From NCBI GenBank assembly GCA_903883945.1, contig CAISCV010000204.1:1-35217 (forward strand): a stretch of DNA of 35,217 bases, read 5' to 3'. Below, in pieces: positions 33,111-35,217 of the stretch. The notes below the pieces were generated by a model. The model ran no database searches. It was not told where the DNA came from and saw nothing but the letters and a program-made list of their open reading frames with translations. The stretch comes from an uncultured Chitinophagaceae bacterium (GTDB taxonomy: Bacteria; Bacteroidota; Bacteroidia; Chitinophagales; Chitinophagaceae). The first letter of the stretch is position 1. Each line of letters opens with the position of its first letter. A program made the translations under genes and the position numbers.

Positions 33111-35217
33111 CTACGAAAAGAGATGATACACCAACCAACTCATAGAATAAGCCAATAATGTCATATAGACGAATTGTATGGCAGGCCATTTCCAGCTTTT
33201 GGTTTCTCGCTTTACCACTGCCAACGTACTCATACACTGCATGGCTAATACATAAAAGACCATCAGCGAAAGGGCAGCGGGTAGGGTATATACTTTGCTG
33301 CCATCGGGGTGACGGGCAGCCTGTAGTTTCTCACGTAATGAAGAATTATTTTCCTCTTCTACACTATAAAGCGTGGCCATTGTACCTACGAATACTTCCC
33401 TTGCAGCAAAAGAAGTAATGAGGGCAATGCCAATTTTCCAATCATATCCCAATGGTTTGATTGCAGGTTCAATCGCTTTTCCTAAGATGCCCGCATAAGA
33501 ATTTTGTAGCTTCTCAGATGAGAACTGTCTGTTTAGTTCATTCTTCTGTTCGGGGTGTTGTTGAACGGCTATGGTGTAATTTTCTTTGAGATTCGCTATT
33601 CTATTGCCTGGTCCAAAAGAACTGAGAAACCATAACAAGAGACTGATGGTGATGATGATCCGACCCGCATCGTGTATGAATATCTTTGCCTTCTCGACCA
33701 TCGTAATACCTGCATTCTTCCAACGTGGGCTACGGTAAACGGGTAATTCGAGAATAAAAAAGCTCTTCTCTTTGATATGAATAAACCATTTGGCTACAAA
33801 GCTGACTACCAATGCCATCACTGTTCCTAACAGATATAACCCCATCATCACCAACCCTTGTAGACTGAGGAAACCAAAGTAATATTTGTTGTCGATGACC
33901 AGCGAAATGAGGATGGTATAGACCGGAAGCCGCGCACTACAACTCATGAGTGGGGTGATGAGGATGGTGAGTAGCCGTTCTTTTTTATTTTCGATATTGC
34001 GGGTACTCATGATGGCAGGAACGGCGCAGGCAAAACCACTAATCATAGGCATAACACTCTTGCCGTTGAGTCCTACTTTGCGCATGAGTTTATCGGTCAG
34101 AAAACTGATGCGCGCCATATATCCGGTGTCTTCCAAGAGGGTAATCAATCCAAATAAAATCATTATCTGGGGAATGAAAACCATGATGCCACTTAGTCCG
34201 GCCACCAGACCATTCACCAACAAATCGCTCCACCAAGCTGCTGGTAATTGATTGTTGAGGTATGTGGCTAATTGTTGAAAGACCCATTCGATGCCGTCCA
34301 TAGGAAACTGTGCGAGCCAGAATATACTTTGGAATAAGAGGAACAAAACGCCGATAAGAATCAGGTACCCCCATGTGCGGTGAAGTAATATGTTGTCCAG
34401 TTTTTCCGTAAACAGTTTCTTCTCCAAAGGGTCAGGCTCTACTACATTTTGCCCCATCGTTGTTTTGATGCGCTGGTAACGCTGCATAATTTCTTCGGCC
34501 TGTGTCTTGGTTGGATTGAAATTATTATCAATTTCAATCTGTTCAATCGCTTCCTGTTGTTGGTTGGACAATGGGAAGTTTTCGTGATTGATGAGGTAAT
34601 GAATAGCGGCATATTCGCTCAAATGCGGAAATAGCTTTTGAACCTCACTAATGGCAACTGGGGCAAGTTTTTCTGCATCAATGAAGTTGCGTTGAAATTT
34701 CTTTTTGGATATATTAGTTGCCCTTGCCAACACCTTTTTCAGCTCGGAAAGTCCTTTATTCTTTCTAGGATTCACCAAAACAACCGGAACGCCTAAGTCT
34801 GTTGCCAATCCATTTACATCTATCTTGATTCCCTTCTTTTCTGCCAGATCATTCATGGTCAAAGCCAATACTACCGGAATCTTGAGGTCTAGTATCTGAC
34901 TACAAAAGAGAAGATTACGTTTGAGGTTGCTGGCATCAGCAACTAGTAAAACCATATCCGGTTTTACTTCTTCGGTGTCGGCATTCATCAACACTTTGTA
35001 CGCCACCCATTCATCGGCACGACGTGGATAGAGGCTATAGGTACCGGGCAAATCAATCAGTTCTGCTTTGGTTTCTTCATCCAGATCTATAAAACCTGTT
35101 TTCTTATCGACGGTTACCCCCGGAAAATTACCTACCTGTTGGTTAAGACCCGTTAATGCATTAAACAGCGACGTTTTGCCACTGTTTGGGTTGCCTACCA
35201 ATGCGATATGTATGGGA
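33111..35217 (-). CDS. feoB: Ferrous iron transporter FeoB, 5' end cut by the window
   Basis: More than 700 residues are visible. The gene runs off the right edge, where the sequence reads PIHIALVGNPNSGKTSLFNA, so only a few N-terminal residues are missing. The N-terminal G domain has G1 GNPNSGKTS, G3 DLPGTYSLYP and G4 TMNDLAEK, followed by a guanine-dissociation-inhibitor-like helical region. The membrane part shows the FeoB signatures MSCSARLPVYTILI and FAAREVFVGTMATLYSV, plus the MISGFACAVPAIMSTR gate segment. It imports Fe2+ across the inner membrane, driven or gated by GTP. It converges on uppP. Any feoA would lie outside the window. Stop is TAG at 33111-33113. Confidence 0.95.
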   Translation of the reverse strand, partial: PIHIALVGNPNSGKTSLFNALTGLNQQVGNFPGVTVDKKTGFIDLDEETKAELIDLPGTYSLYPRRADEWVAYKVLMNADTEEVKPDMVLLVADASNLKRNLLFCSQILDLKIPVVLALTMNDLAEKKGIKIDVNGLATDLGVPVVLVNPRKNKGLSELKKVLARATNISKKKFQRNFIDAEKLAPVAISEVQKLFPHLSEYAAIHYLINHENFPLSNQQQEAIEQIEIDNNFNPTKTQAEEIMQRYQRIKTTMGQNVVEPDPLEKKLFTEKLDNILLHRTWGYLILIGVLFLLFQSIFWLAQFPMDGIEWVFQQLATYLNNQLPAAWWSDLLVNGLVAGLSGIMVFIPQIMILFGLITLLEDTGYMARISFLTDKLMRKVGLNGKSVMPMISGFACAVPAIMSTRNIENKKERLLTILITPLMSCSARLPVYTILISLVIDNKYYFGFLSLQGLVMMGLYLLGTVMALVVSFVAKWFIHIKEKSFFILELPVYRSPRWKNAGITMVEKAKIFIHDAGRIIITISLLLWFLSSFGPGNRIANLKENYTIAVQQHPEQKNELNRQFSSEKLQNSYAGILGKAIEPAIKPLGYDWKIGIALITSFAAREVFVGTMATLYSVEEENNSSLREKLQAARHPDGSKVYTLPAALSLMVFYVLAMQCMSTLAVVKRETKSWKWPAIQFVYMTLLAYSMSWLVYHLFS

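Overview
The window looks like a low-GC Bacteroidota chromosome, probably Chitinophagaceae or a close relative. The protein families are typical of that phylum (a BT4734/DUF3987 element protein, a Bacteroidota-type tyrosine integrase). Promoter-like -7 boxes of the TAnnTTTG type precede several genes, and Shine-Dalgarno sequences are weak. The assignment rests on reading the proteins, not on a database search.

Positions 1 to about 20,750 are one end of an integrated genomic island. Its right edge carries a tyrosine recombinase beside a degenerate 3' half of a CAU-anticodon tRNA followed by a strong hairpin terminator; this is the likely attachment site. Next to the integrase are a two-part unknown gene with an apparent frameshift, an excisionase-like HTH protein and a BT4734/DUF3987 protein. 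Nearly every island gene is on the minus strand. The cargo is a defence island. From left to right it holds a TOTE-type primase-helicase gene broken by two in-frame TAA codons, an AbiEi/AbiEii toxin-antitoxin pair, a catalytically inactive long prokaryotic Argonaute, and about 300 bp of palindromic repeats. These are followed by a RibD-like deaminase fused to a GHKL-type ATPase and a winged helix, a type III Res remnant, an HNH nuclease with a PUA/EVE-like front half, a chimeric Mod/HTH gene and a SNF2-family helicase. The Mod start still sits one base behind the helicase stop, and a Res tail survives 1.6 kb downstream. This suggests a helicase-Mod-Res operon that lost its middle and received an HNH gene and an HTH fragment there.

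The best candidate for something undescribed lies at 5.8-10 kb. An Argonaute with a dead PIWI site and no operonic effector sits downstream of an ordered array of 8-13 bp inverted repeats. The next gene on the same strand encodes the deaminase-ATPase fusion. Whether these three parts work together is inference.

From about 20,800 to 25,300 there is a repeat-rich boundary. Two diverged copies of a roughly 165-bp element with inverted ends flank a helicase-associated-domain protein. Eleven copies of a 21-bp minisatellite precede an unknown 224-residue gene, which is followed by about 5.5 copies of a 105-bp tandem repeat. From 25.5 kb onward the genes are ordinary chromosomal ones: P5C dehydrogenase, an M48 lipoprotein protease, a GH31 alpha-glucosidase, an alpha/beta hydrolase, undecaprenyl-diphosphatase and the 3' part of feoB running off the right edge.
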